Positions 33,929-41,666 of a stretch of DNA of 64,000 nt are shown in pieces. Location: the NCBI RefSeq assembly GCF_013304825.1, contig NZ_JAAWUO010000001.1, positions 1 to 64,000 of the forward strand, read 5' to 3'. This DNA is from Blautia schinkii (GTDB lineage Bacteria; Bacillota; Clostridia; Lachnospirales; Lachnospiraceae). Made by a program: the position numbers and the translations under genes. Numbering within the stretch: the stretch's first letter is position 1; each line of letters opens with the position of its first letter. The notes beneath the pieces are model-generated. The model was not told the DNA's origin. It saw only the letters and a program-made list of their open reading frames with translations, and searched no databases.

Positions 33929-34765
33929 ATGAAAAAAATTTCTGTTGCTGCATGTGTTTGTGTAGTATTGTTTTCTTTTGGCATGCATGGTGAAGGTATG
34001 AGAGAAGTGTCTGCCAAAACGCCCGGGGCAGAAGAAAACCTGGCAATTCTGCAGGACATCATCAGGGAAAATGAATGTCAGGTCGGAATAGCATTTCTTG
34101 GATATACAAATGAAGCTGCAGATGCTTCAGAGATACTTGAATATACCAGACAGGAAGAACTGGCAGCGGCATATCCGTTTTTACAGGATGGGACAGTTGT
34201 TGATGCAGGAGGCTTTGAAATTTATGCCGTTGTTCCGGGGGATGATTGCAGGATCAGTATCTATCCGGCTCAGGCTGCGGAAGAAGGGGAATATTCGGAT
34301 GATCTGAATGCTCCATGGTATATGGGACAGGAGAATGAAGTCATCATCCTGCGATGCAATATGAGTGAGATTCATTCCACTGTGATGGTTTCTGTGCAGA
34401 AACAGAATATGAATGTGCAATACCATCCAATGGTGTCATTAAAGGATGGACATCTTGCAAAGGAAGCCTATTGTTATGACTTTTCCATGTATGCTCAGGA
34501 AGAGTACGATACGGAATTAGATATAAGGATTGCCCGGGAACAGCTTTCGCAAACAGATGAAGTCAGCTATTATCTCGGTCTTGGAATGTCTTTGTGGTAT
34601 ACAGGCACTGAGGAGTATATTGAGGGGAAAAACTGTCCGGTATTTGTTCTGGGAACAGATCATGAGGATCATTTTACAAAAGAAAATTATTATGCAGTAG
34701 GAGACAATGTGGTCTATTACTATGATCCGTCAGGTGATGCATGGCTTCTGCTGGGAGCCGGCTGA
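33929..34765 (+). CDS. Secreted protein of unknown function
   Basis: A 278-residue protein behind AAAGGAGGAG. A signal peptide (MKKISVAACVCVVLFSFGMH) precedes an acidic extracellular domain with several short beta-like segments (FEIYAVVPGDDCRISIYPAQ, EVIILRCNMSEIHSTVMVSVQ). It contains no recognised motif. It lies 55 bases after the response regulator and is probably in the same operon, so it may be a sensed or controlled surface protein. Family unknown. Confidence 0.65.
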   Translation: MKKISVAACVCVVLFSFGMHGEGMREVSAKTPGAEENLAILQDIIRENECQVGIAFLGYTNEAADASEILEYTRQEELAAAYPFLQDGTVVDAGGFEIYAVVPGDDCRISIYPAQAAEEGEYSDDLNAPWYMGQENEVIILRCNMSEIHSTVMVSVQKQNMNVQYHPMVSLKDGHLAKEAYCYDFSMYAQEEYDTELDIRIAREQLSQTDEVSYYLGLGMSLWYTGTEEYIEGKNCPVFVLGTDHEDHFTKENYYAVGDNVVYYYDPSGDAWLLLGAG

Positions 34766-34847
34766 AAGAAGGAGTTTGGTGTGAGATGACGGAAGAATCA
34801 CCAATATATCACAGAAGTTTGATCGATCAGAGAAAGAGGAAGTAAGC

Positions 34848-35372
34848 ATGAATGATTTTTTGACAGAAAAGAATAAAAAAGCAGGAATACTGGGAAAACT
34901 GAAATGGGTTCTTTGTGGCTTCTGTATACTTTTTTCCCTGGGAGCCATTGGGGCATCGGAGAAGTATATTGGTGAGGGACGATGGGGAATGGCAGCAACA
35001 GAGGTTATACTTGGCCTGTTGTTTCTGTATCCGACTTTCAGGGGAATCCAGAAAGCATTGAAAAAGAAAAAAGCCGGAGAAATCGCTATCTGGTTTGAAT
35101 CTTATGCCCAGAATACAGTTTCATTTGAGAAGCTTGAGCAGGAGATGGGAAAAGGGGCAGTAAAAAAACTTGAAAAATTTATTGCCGGGGGATATATCAG
35201 AAATATCCAGGTAGACAGAGAAGGAAAATTTATTATGATTACCGCACCAAACAGACGCGTAAATGAAAAGATTTATATAACAGTTACCTGTCCGGGCTGT
35301 GGCGCAAAGAATCAGGTAATAAAAGGCCGTCTGAGTAATTGTGAGTATTGCGGACAGCGTCTTATTCAATGA
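34848..35372 (+). CDS. Membrane protein with C-terminal zinc ribbon
   Basis: A 174-residue protein behind AAAGAGGAAG. Two membrane spans (WVLCGFCILFSLGAIGA and AATEVILGLLFLYPTF) are followed by a cytoplasmic winged-helix-like part (EKLEQEMGKGAVKKLEKFIAGGYIRNIQ) and a zinc ribbon: CPGCGAKNQVIKGRLSNCEYCGQRL. The layout resembles PCI/wHTH-plus-ribbon proteins of Firmicutes. Function is unknown; it shares the ribbon feature with the DUF4428 protein at 29417 and ends the two-component neighbourhood. Confidence 0.65.
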   Translation: MNDFLTEKNKKAGILGKLKWVLCGFCILFSLGAIGASEKYIGEGRWGMAATEVILGLLFLYPTFRGIQKALKKKKAGEIAIWFESYAQNTVSFEKLEQEMGKGAVKKLEKFIAGGYIRNIQVDREGKFIMITAPNRRVNEKIYITVTCPGCGAKNQVIKGRLSNCEYCGQRLIQ

Positions 35373-35476
35373 CAAAAGCTTTGTGAGGGAAAGAAGAAAA
35401 AGAATAGTAGATTGCTCATGAATGAGGTTGTAATGGGAAGGATTTAAATTGTTGGTTATGCTAAAAAAATAACAAT

Positions 35477-35503
35477 AATGTTTAAAAAATAACATTTTTT
35501 TTT
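35477..35503 (+). terminator. AT-rich terminator in the gap before rnfC2
   Basis: AATGTT and AACATT pair around TAAAAAAT and are followed by a run of nine T. The rest of 35373-35725 is very AT-rich and must contain the promoter and leader of the rnfC2-metV-metF transcript; no riboswitch fold was recognised. Confidence 0.5.
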
Positions 35504-35725
35504 CGCTTTATAAAAACTATATTTTATAAAAAAGCCATTTTTTTTGATGAAAATATACAATAATATCTGGATAAAATGAGTGCTTTGTGCTACATTTATA
35601 TAGACAGTAATTATAGAACCAGATTATCGAAAATTTATTGTTTTTTTCTTAACAGTGCAGAGGGGAAAGAAAGGATAAAAGTGATAAGTATACAGGTTCA
35701 AATATTTCATAAGGAAGGTGAGCAA

Positions 35726-37690
35726 TTGGAAAACTATACTAAGTACAAGCTGAAAAGCAGCGATGAACTTACCTCAGTGCTGAGTGGCAGAGACAATCTG
35801 TTTGTGATCGCCTGCAACAAGTGTTTCAAAGAATTTGAAACTGTTGACGAACCAGATTGCGGAGAGTTCCTGAAATTTGCTGCGGAGCAGGGAAAAACCG
35901 TCACAGGCAGTGCGAAATTTGATTTTCTGTGTAACAAGATGCACACAGAAAGAAAATTACAGGATCTGCTGCCGGAAGGTACAGAGAATGTAGTTGTGAT
36001 CTCCTGTGGTCTTGGTATCCAGACTGTTGCGGATCTGGCCGGCAAGCCGGTGATCGCAGCAAGTAACACACTTAACTACAGAGGCCATCACGGCATGGCA
36101 CTTACCAAAAAGAGCTGTGATGCATGTGCGCAGTGCTATCTGAACGTTACCGGAGGCGTCTGTCCTATCGTCGACTGTTCCAAGAGTCTTGTTAACGGAC
36201 AGTGCGGCGGAGCAAAGAACGGTAAATGCGAAGTAGACCCTAATAAGGACTGTGCATGGGAAAAGATCTACCAGAGACTGGCAAAACAGGGTCGTCTGGA
36301 AGAGTTCCTGAATCAGCCGGTACAGGTACGTGATTACTCCAAGGTTAACTTCAAGGTGATCAACGATTACGTGAAGTCTATCAGAGAAGACAGACTGAAC
36401 GGATATTATGGCGGCGTTCATCCGTCAGAGCACAAGGAATTCAGCGAGCATATCGATCTGAAGAAATTCCCGGATCCGAAGACTGTTGTGATCTCCATGT
36501 CCCAGCATCTCGGTGCACCTGCCAACCCGATCGTAGAAGTAGGCGACACTGTAAAGGTTGGACAGAAGATCGGCGAAGCTGCCGGATTTATCAGCGCACC
36601 GGTACACTCCAGCGTAAGCGGAACCGTAGTTGCCGTTGAGCCACGTATGCATGGCACAAGAGGCAGTGAAGTCATGGCTGTTGTCATTGAATCGGATGGA
36701 AAAAATACTCTGCACGAATCCGTACAGCCACATGGTGACCTTGATAATCTGACTCCGGATGAGATCATTGAGATTGTAAAAGAAGCAGGAATCGTTGGTA
36801 TGGGTGGTGCAGGCTTCCCGACCTGTGTCAAACTGAAACCAGCCAAACCAGTTGATACCATTCTACTCAATGGATGCGAATGTGAGCCATATTTAACAGC
36901 AGACCACAAGGTTCTCCTTGAGTTTGCAGATGACATTATTTTCGGTCTGAAAGCGATCCTCAAGACAACAGGTGCTGAGAAGGGCATCATTGTCATCGAG
37001 GATAACAAGCAGGATGCGATCGAATTAATGCAGGAAAAAGTTGCCGATATCGGAAATATGGAAGTTTTTGTTGCAAGAACCAAATACCCGCAGGGTGCTG
37101 AGAAAACTCTCATCAAGCGCGTCATGGGCAGAAAGGTTCCAAGCGGCGGCCTTCCGGCAGATGTTGGCGTTATTGTAGATAATATCAGTACCGTAAAGGC
37201 AATTTCCGATGCGATCCAGAAGGGTATGCCATTGATCGAGCGTGTTGCAACCGTAACAGGCGAGAAGATCAAGAATCCTGGCAACTTTATCATCAAGATC
37301 GGTACCAGCGTAAAAGAGCTGATCGATTACTGCGGTGGATTTACAGATGACGATGTTCTGGTCAAGATGGGCGGACCGATGATGGGATTCCCTCTGAATA
37401 CCCTGGAAGTACCTATGATGAAGGGCTCCAACGGTATCATCGCCATTGATACAGATGAGACCAAAGAGCAGCCATGTATCAAGTGCGGACGCTGCGTGGA
37501 TGTATGTCCGATGGAACTTTCTCCTCTGTATTTCGTGAAATATGCGAAAGAAGAAAACTGGCAGGGCATGAAAGACATGAATATCATGGACTGTGTTGAG
37601 TGCAGATGCTGTCAGTATATCTGTTCTTCCAAGATTCCGATCATTAACAGTATCAAAGCCGGAAAAAATGCAGTAAGGGGGATGAAGTGA
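35726..37690 (+). CDS. rnfC2: RnfC2-like NADH-binding subunit of methylene-THF reductase, fused to an N-terminal MetV-like domain
   Basis: A 654-residue protein from TTG 35726, chosen for the AAGGAAGGTGAG site; upstream ATG 35576 has none. Residues 1-210 are paralogous to MetV: CNKCFKEFET, VISCGLGIQTVA, then ACAQCYLNVTGGVCPIVDC and SLVNGQCGGAKNGKCEVD. From about 230 on it is RnfC: a biotinyl-like lobe (GFISAPVHSSVSGTVVAVE), the flavin/NADH-binding GMGGAGFPTCVKL at 358 and LLNGCECEPYLTADH, and two 4Fe-4S motifs, CIKCGRCVDVCP (584) and CVECRCCQYICS. In acetogens RnfC2 feeds electrons from NADH to MetV-MetF, which reduce methylene-THF. The operon is with metV and metF. Confidence 0.88.
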   Translation: MENYTKYKLKSSDELTSVLSGRDNLFVIACNKCFKEFETVDEPDCGEFLKFAAEQGKTVTGSAKFDFLCNKMHTERKLQDLLPEGTENVVVISCGLGIQTVADLAGKPVIAASNTLNYRGHHGMALTKKSCDACAQCYLNVTGGVCPIVDCSKSLVNGQCGGAKNGKCEVDPNKDCAWEKIYQRLAKQGRLEEFLNQPVQVRDYSKVNFKVINDYVKSIREDRLNGYYGGVHPSEHKEFSEHIDLKKFPDPKTVVISMSQHLGAPANPIVEVGDTVKVGQKIGEAAGFISAPVHSSVSGTVVAVEPRMHGTRGSEVMAVVIESDGKNTLHESVQPHGDLDNLTPDEIIEIVKEAGIVGMGGAGFPTCVKLKPAKPVDTILLNGCECEPYLTADHKVLLEFADDIIFGLKAILKTTGAEKGIIVIEDNKQDAIELMQEKVADIGNMEVFVARTKYPQGAEKTLIKRVMGRKVPSGGLPADVGVIVDNISTVKAISDAIQKGMPLIERVATVTGEKIKNPGNFIIKIGTSVKELIDYCGGFTDDDVLVKMGGPMMGFPLNTLEVPMMKGSNGIIAIDTDETKEQPCIKCGRCVDVCPMELSPLYFVKYAKEENWQGMKDMNIMDCVECRCCQYICSSKIPIINSIKAGKNAVRGMK

Positions 37691-37691
37691 T

Positions 37692-38312
37692 ATGTTGATT
37701 ACCCAGTTAAAAGCAAAAGAAACTATCGTATCACTGGCAGCCGGAAAGAAAGTTTTTATCATTAACTGCCATGGATGCAAGGAAGTTCGTTTTCCGGAAA
37801 AAGAAGCTGTTGAACTTCAGAAGGAGCTTTCCGCTGAAGGAAATGTGACAGGGATCATGACAACGGATTATATCTGTAATCCGGAAAATATGCAGTTACG
37901 TCTTCAGAAACATATGGATAAGATCAGGGAAGCAGATCTGGTTCTGGTATTCTCCTGTGGCGTTGGTGTACAGACTATCGCAGAATATCTGGAAGACAAG
38001 ATGGTATGCGCAGCCTGCGATACATACCCGGTACCTGGTTTCCAGGGTGTAACACCACTGGAATATAAATGTGATCAGTGCGGTGAGTGTTATCTGAATC
38101 TTACCGGCGGAATCTGTCCGATCACAGCATGTTCCAAGAGCCTTGTTAACGGCCAGTGCGGCGGTTCCAAGAATGGTAAATGCGAAGTGGACAGTGACAT
38201 GGAGTGCGGATGGGAGCGTATCTACAGACGTCTGAAAGAAATCGGACGCCTTGATGTGCTGAAATGTCCGACACAGGTTCATAATTTTGCTACAGATGAT
38301 GAAGTGAAATAA
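37692..38312 (+). CDS. metV: MetV, small zinc/iron-sulfur subunit of methylene-THF reductase
   Basis: A 206-residue protein starting one base after the rnfC2 stop (site AAGGGGGATGAAG), so translation is coupled. Cysteine motifs stand out: INCHGCKEVRF, YICNP, FSCGVGVQT, then CDQCGECYLNLTGGICPITAC and CGGSKNGKCEVDSDMECGW. This is the MTHFR C-terminal-type domain; in acetogens MetV joins MetF to its electron donor. The last 80 residues match the N-terminal domain of the upstream RnfC2 nearly word for word, an evident duplication. Confidence 0.88.
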   Translation: MLITQLKAKETIVSLAAGKKVFIINCHGCKEVRFPEKEAVELQKELSAEGNVTGIMTTDYICNPENMQLRLQKHMDKIREADLVLVFSCGVGVQTIAEYLEDKMVCAACDTYPVPGFQGVTPLEYKCDQCGECYLNLTGGICPITACSKSLVNGQCGGSKNGKCEVDSDMECGWERIYRRLKEIGRLDVLKCPTQVHNFATDDEVK

Positions 38313-38350
38313 TAAGCAAAGATTTATTAAGAAGCCAAATTAAATTATGA

Positions 38351-38403
38351 TACGGTTCACCGGAAGTATTCCGCGATGTGTACAGCAGAGCTGGTGGACC
38401 GTA
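38351..38403 (+). promoter_or_regulatory. Intergenic hairpin between metV and metF
   Basis: TACGGTTCACCGG (38351-38363) pairs with CTGGTGGACCGTA (38391-38403), 13 pairs with two G-T. It is followed by CCCCAAATTTTAAA and lies 33 bases before the metF start. The role could be partial termination or mRNA processing that sets the MetV to MetF ratio. The 124-base gap is otherwise empty. Confidence 0.5.
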
Positions 38404-38436
38404 CCCCAAATTTTAAATGATTGGAGCAAATATAAT

Positions 38437-39315
38437 ATGAAAATGAAAGAATTATTTGACCGTGGTGAATTTGTAGTTTCTGCAGAAGTAGGACCGCCAA
38501 AAGGAATCCATGTAGATGAACTGGTAGAAGAAGCCAAAACTTACCTGAAAGGCGTTCATGCAGTAAATGTAACAGATAACCAGTCTTCTGTTATGCGTCT
38601 TGGATCTCTTGCAATGTGTAAAGTGCTCAAAGATGCCGGTATGGACCCGATCTTCCAGCTTGCATGCCGTGACAGAAATCGTATCGCACTGGAATCTGAC
38701 CTTTTAAGTGCTGCTATGCTTGGTATTGAGAACATCCTCTGTCTGACAGGTGACCATACGAAGATGGGCGATCATCCGCAGGCAAAACCGGTATTCGATC
38801 TTGATTCTGTATCTCTTCTTCATACAGTACAGCTTCTTGAGTCCGGTGTAGATCTTGGAGGAAACCAGCTGGTTGGAGAGCCTCCGAAATTCTCCAAGGG
38901 TGCCGTTGTATCTCCATGCAGCGATTCCGTTGACGCTCAGCTTGCAAAGATGGAAAGAAAGGTTGCTGCAGGTGCAGACTACTTCCAGACACAGGCTGTA
39001 TTTGAGCCGGAGAAATTCATCAAATTTATGGAAAAAGCAAAACAGTTCGGAAAACCTGTACAGGTTGGTATCATCATTCCGAAATCTGCCGGAATGGCTA
39101 AGTTCATGAACAACAACGTAGCCGGCATCCATGTTCCGGATGAGATGATCGAGGAGCTGAAAGCAGACAAAGAGAAAACAAAAGCCGGTATCACAGGTGT
39201 TGAGATCGCTGCACGTATCATCAAAGAGTGTAAGCCATACTGTCAGGGTGTACATATCATGGCACTTGGATGGGAGTCCAAGATCCCGGCACTTCTGGAG
39301 CAGGCTGAGATCTGA
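38437..39315 (+). CDS. metF: Methylenetetrahydrofolate reductase, MetF
   Basis: A 292-residue protein from ATG 38437 (weak site TTGGAG). The TIM-barrel MTHFR fold is clear: FVVSAEVGPPKG with the catalytic Glu, VNVTDNQSSVMRLGSLAM, FQLACRDRNRIALESDLL, the folate/flavin loop NILCLTGDHTKMGDH and GADYFQTQAVFEPEKF. It reduces methylene-THF to methyl-THF with FAD or FMN; here electrons arrive through MetV and RnfC2. It lacks the NADH-specific C-terminal region of eukaryotic enzymes. The product feeds the methyl branch of the Wood-Ljungdahl pathway. A terminator at 39347 closes the operon. Confidence 0.92.
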   Translation: MKMKELFDRGEFVVSAEVGPPKGIHVDELVEEAKTYLKGVHAVNVTDNQSSVMRLGSLAMCKVLKDAGMDPIFQLACRDRNRIALESDLLSAAMLGIENILCLTGDHTKMGDHPQAKPVFDLDSVSLLHTVQLLESGVDLGGNQLVGEPPKFSKGAVVSPCSDSVDAQLAKMERKVAAGADYFQTQAVFEPEKFIKFMEKAKQFGKPVQVGIIIPKSAGMAKFMNNNVAGIHVPDEMIEELKADKEKTKAGITGVEIAARIIKECKPYCQGVHIMALGWESKIPALLEQAEI

Positions 39316-39346
39316 TCAGAACGATTGCTTTATAAAAAATAATCAG

Positions 39347-39400
39347 AAAAGCTGTCCGGAACCGGATGCAGGAGATGCACACCGACCGGGCAGCTTTTGT
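39347..39400 (+). terminator. Terminator of the rnfC2-metV-metF operon
   Basis: AAAAGCTGTCCGG pairs with CCGGGCAGCTTTT around a 27-base loop that has its own small GATGC/GATGCA-type structure. It starts 31 bases after the metF stop. Confidence 0.7.
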
Positions 39401-39474
39401 GTAAGAAAAAGTTTCTCTGTATCATAGCCCGGGATTCAAGCCGGAAGAATTTGAGCTTAAGAGGTAAAAAGACG

Positions 39475-40095
39475 ATGGAAAGTATTATTATCGGAATCGC
39501 CGGAGGATCAGGCTCCGGTAAATCTACATTTACAAACAGACTTAAGAAGCATTTCGGAGATGATGTGGTGGTGATCTATCATGATAATTACTACCGCAGA
39601 CAGGACGGAATTCCTTTTGAGGAACGTGTGAAGGTGAATTACGATCATCCGGATTCACTGGAAACCGATCTTCTGGTAGAGCAGCTGAAAGAACTCAAAG
39701 CGGGCAAAACCATCCAATGTCCGGTATACGATTACAGTCAGCACAACCGCTCCGACAAAGTGCTGAAGATCGAACCAAGACCGGTCATTCTGGTAGAGGG
39801 AATCCTGCTTCTTGCAGATCCCCGTATCCGAGATCTTCTGGATATCAAGGTTTATGTGGAAGCAGATGCAGATGAGAGGATCTTAAGACGGATCTCCAGA
39901 GATGTGGAGGAACGTGGACGGGATTTAAACGGAATCATCGATCAGTATCTTACCACAGTAAAACCGATGCATTATCTGTATGTGGAGCCTACACGGGCGA
40001 AAGCAGATATTGTGATCAACAGCGGTAAGAATAATGTGGCCTTTGATCTGTTTGTGTCAAAGATCGGGCAGCTGCTGAAAGACCTGAAAAAATAA
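39475..40095 (+). CDS. udk: Uridine kinase
   Basis: A 206-residue enzyme from ATG 39475 (site AAGAGGT), rather than the longer frame from 39397, whose first codons lie in the upstream terminator. Motifs: Walker A IAGGSGSGKS, DNYYRRQDGIPFEER, VNYDHPDSLETDLL with the substrate-binding DHP, YDYSQHNRS and VEGILLLADPRIR. Uridine kinase phosphorylates uridine or cytidine with ATP or GTP in pyrimidine salvage. It is a single-gene unit; its terminator at 40106 is shared with the convergent ROK gene. Length is normal for the family. Confidence 0.92.
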   Translation: MESIIIGIAGGSGSGKSTFTNRLKKHFGDDVVVIYHDNYYRRQDGIPFEERVKVNYDHPDSLETDLLVEQLKELKAGKTIQCPVYDYSQHNRSDKVLKIEPRPVILVEGILLLADPRIRDLLDIKVYVEADADERILRRISRDVEERGRDLNGIIDQYLTTVKPMHYLYVEPTRAKADIVINSGKNNVAFDLFVSKIGQLLKDLKK

Positions 40096-40105
40096 TAAGT
40101 AAAAT

Positions 40106-40180
40106 AAAAAAAGCATGTTATACTTTACTACAAAGCGGATCAAGTTATATCCGTCTGGCTGTGTATGACATGCTTTTTTT
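40106..40180. terminator. Bidirectional terminator between udk and the ROK gene
   Basis: AAAAAAGCATGTTATAC pairs with GTATGACATGCTTTTTT, with A-run and T-run on the two sides, so it works for both converging transcripts. An inner CGGAT/ATCCG hairpin fills the loop. Confidence 0.8.
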
Positions 40181-40207
40181 GGGCGGTTTAGGTGAAGCTG
40201 CCTGTAT

Positions 40208-41341
40208 TCATACGCTCTGTATAAATTTCTCCACATAATATAAAGCTGCACCAATGGCAGGTGTATATTGCCCGTGGGTACCGACCAGGATCTGATCTTT
40301 ATTCAAGGTAAAGGGTGCGCCTGTGTTGATGTGTTCCAGCAAATAAGTGATGTCTTCTTCCGTAAAATAAGGTGCCAGATATCCGCTGATGATGATCGGC
40401 GCATCGATGATCAGGTTCAGATTTTTCATGGCAAAGGCCAGATGGTTCAGGTAATCTTCCCAGTGCTCAGCAAGCCGGGGAGATTTTTTTTCGCGGAGCA
40501 GCGTGAAAAATTCCTTCACAGGCATCCCCGCAGACTGTTCCAGAGCATTGGCAGAGCAGTAGGTCTCCAGACAGCCACGGTTTCCACAGTAACATAAAGG
40601 ACCGTCCGGGTTCACGCACATATGCTCAAGTGTTCCGCTGTGCATGGAGCTTCCCTGATGGATCTGATGGTTGGTGATAATGGCACCGCCCAGGTTTCGG
40701 TTCAGAAGGAACACGACAGCACTGTCAAGCTCCGGGTGATTCCACAGCTCCAGAAAAGCGGCGGATTTGGAATCGTGTTCCAGATGGCAGGGGTAAGGAA
40801 GATGCCGGGAAAAATCCTCCAGCTTCATGCCGGTATTGTTCATGATGTTTCCATAGATCACAGTGGAATTATCCGGAGAAGTGATCCCCTGTGTGGCGAT
40901 GGAAACGCCTAGAATCTTTTCTTCCGGATAGTGATTCTCTGCGATGAATTCCCGTACTTTATTGGTCAGCTGTCTGTAATACTCTTCTGTGTTGGAATAG
41001 GGAAGAGCAATGGTTTCTGTATAAAAAGCATTTCCATATAAGTCGATGGCTGTGATATGGAACATGTTTTTCAGGATCCCGATGCCAATGGAAATTCGAA
41101 AATCCGAGGCAATCTGGATGGCCTGTGCCTTCCTTCCGCCCGTGGAATCAAAATATCCGTTTCTGTCAATAAGCCCTTCTTTTTCCAGCAGGTTCAGGTT
41201 CTGGCTTACTGTGGAAAGCCCCATCTGAAGGTCCTGGACGATCTGCATTTTGGAAGTCTGGTGTGTTTGGTATATATATTGGTAAACCTTGGAGCGGTTT
41301 ATTTTCTTTAAATTGATGGTGGTTAATCCTTTTTCACTCAT
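40208..41341 (-). CDS. ROK family transcriptional regulator
   Basis: A 377-residue protein from ATG 41341 (AGGAG 7 bases upstream). The N-terminal winged helix (NRSKVYQYIYQTHQTSKMQIVQ, then MGLSTVSQNLNLLEKEGLI) is joined to a ROK sugar-kinase-like domain: SIGIGILKNMFHITAIDL, VSIATQGIT, LLNRNLGGAIIT and the zinc-binding CVNPDGPLCYCGNRGCLETYC. ROK regulators bind a sugar or sugar phosphate and release operators. It faces the polyol operon at 41667, which it most likely represses; two identical 12-mers in the shared gap are candidate sites. Confidence 0.88.
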   Translation of the reverse strand: MSEKGLTTINLKKINRSKVYQYIYQTHQTSKMQIVQDLQMGLSTVSQNLNLLEKEGLIDRNGYFDSTGGRKAQAIQIASDFRISIGIGILKNMFHITAIDLYGNAFYTETIALPYSNTEEYYRQLTNKVREFIAENHYPEEKILGVSIATQGITSPDNSTVIYGNIMNNTGMKLEDFSRHLPYPCHLEHDSKSAAFLELWNHPELDSAVVFLLNRNLGGAIITNHQIHQGSSMHSGTLEHMCVNPDGPLCYCGNRGCLETYCSANALEQSAGMPVKEFFTLLREKKSPRLAEHWEDYLNHLAFAMKNLNLIIDAPIIISGYLAPYFTEEDITYLLEHINTGAPFTLNKDQILVGTHGQYTPAIGAALYYVEKFIQSV

Positions 41342-41507
41342 GAGATTCTCCTGATAAAAGTAATTATAGATATGTTTAAGTTTTAAATGTATTTTAGTAT
41401 AAATTTGCAGGAAATGCAATGTCAGCGCATGAAGCAGAGCAGAACAAAAGTTTTTTCGAGGAATAATAAGTAACAGTATATGGATTGGCAAAGGATATAT
41501 GTCTTGT

Positions 41508-41621
41508 GCATAAGTAAAAGTAAACAAAAATATAAGAACAAAATTAGGTGTTTTGTCAATGGATTTTTTGAAAAAATAGTTCTATACTCTACTTACAGTT
41601 AAGACATAAGCATAAGTAAAA
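41508..41621. promoter_or_regulatory. Divergent control region with two identical 12-mers
   Basis: GCATAAGTAAAA occurs at 41508-41519 and 41610-41621, both in the gap between the ROK gene and the polyol dehydrogenase gene. CTTACAGTTAAGACATAAG lies just before the second copy. These are candidate ROK operators. The rest of 41342-41666 is AT-rich promoter sequence without a gene. Confidence 0.45.
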
Positions 41622-41666
41622 ACTCAAACGATGACGAAATAGAAGAAAACAGGGAGGTTCAAGATT

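Noticed and set aside
35576-35725. Longer RnfC2 starting at ATG 35576
   Set aside because: The extra 50 residues are AT-rich leader translation without a ribosome site; TTG 35726 has AAGGAAGGTGAG and begins the conserved domain.
36418-37296. 292-residue minus-strand frame within rnfC2
   Set aside because: It is antisense to a conserved gene, Ser/Thr-rich by codon mirroring, and without a start signal.
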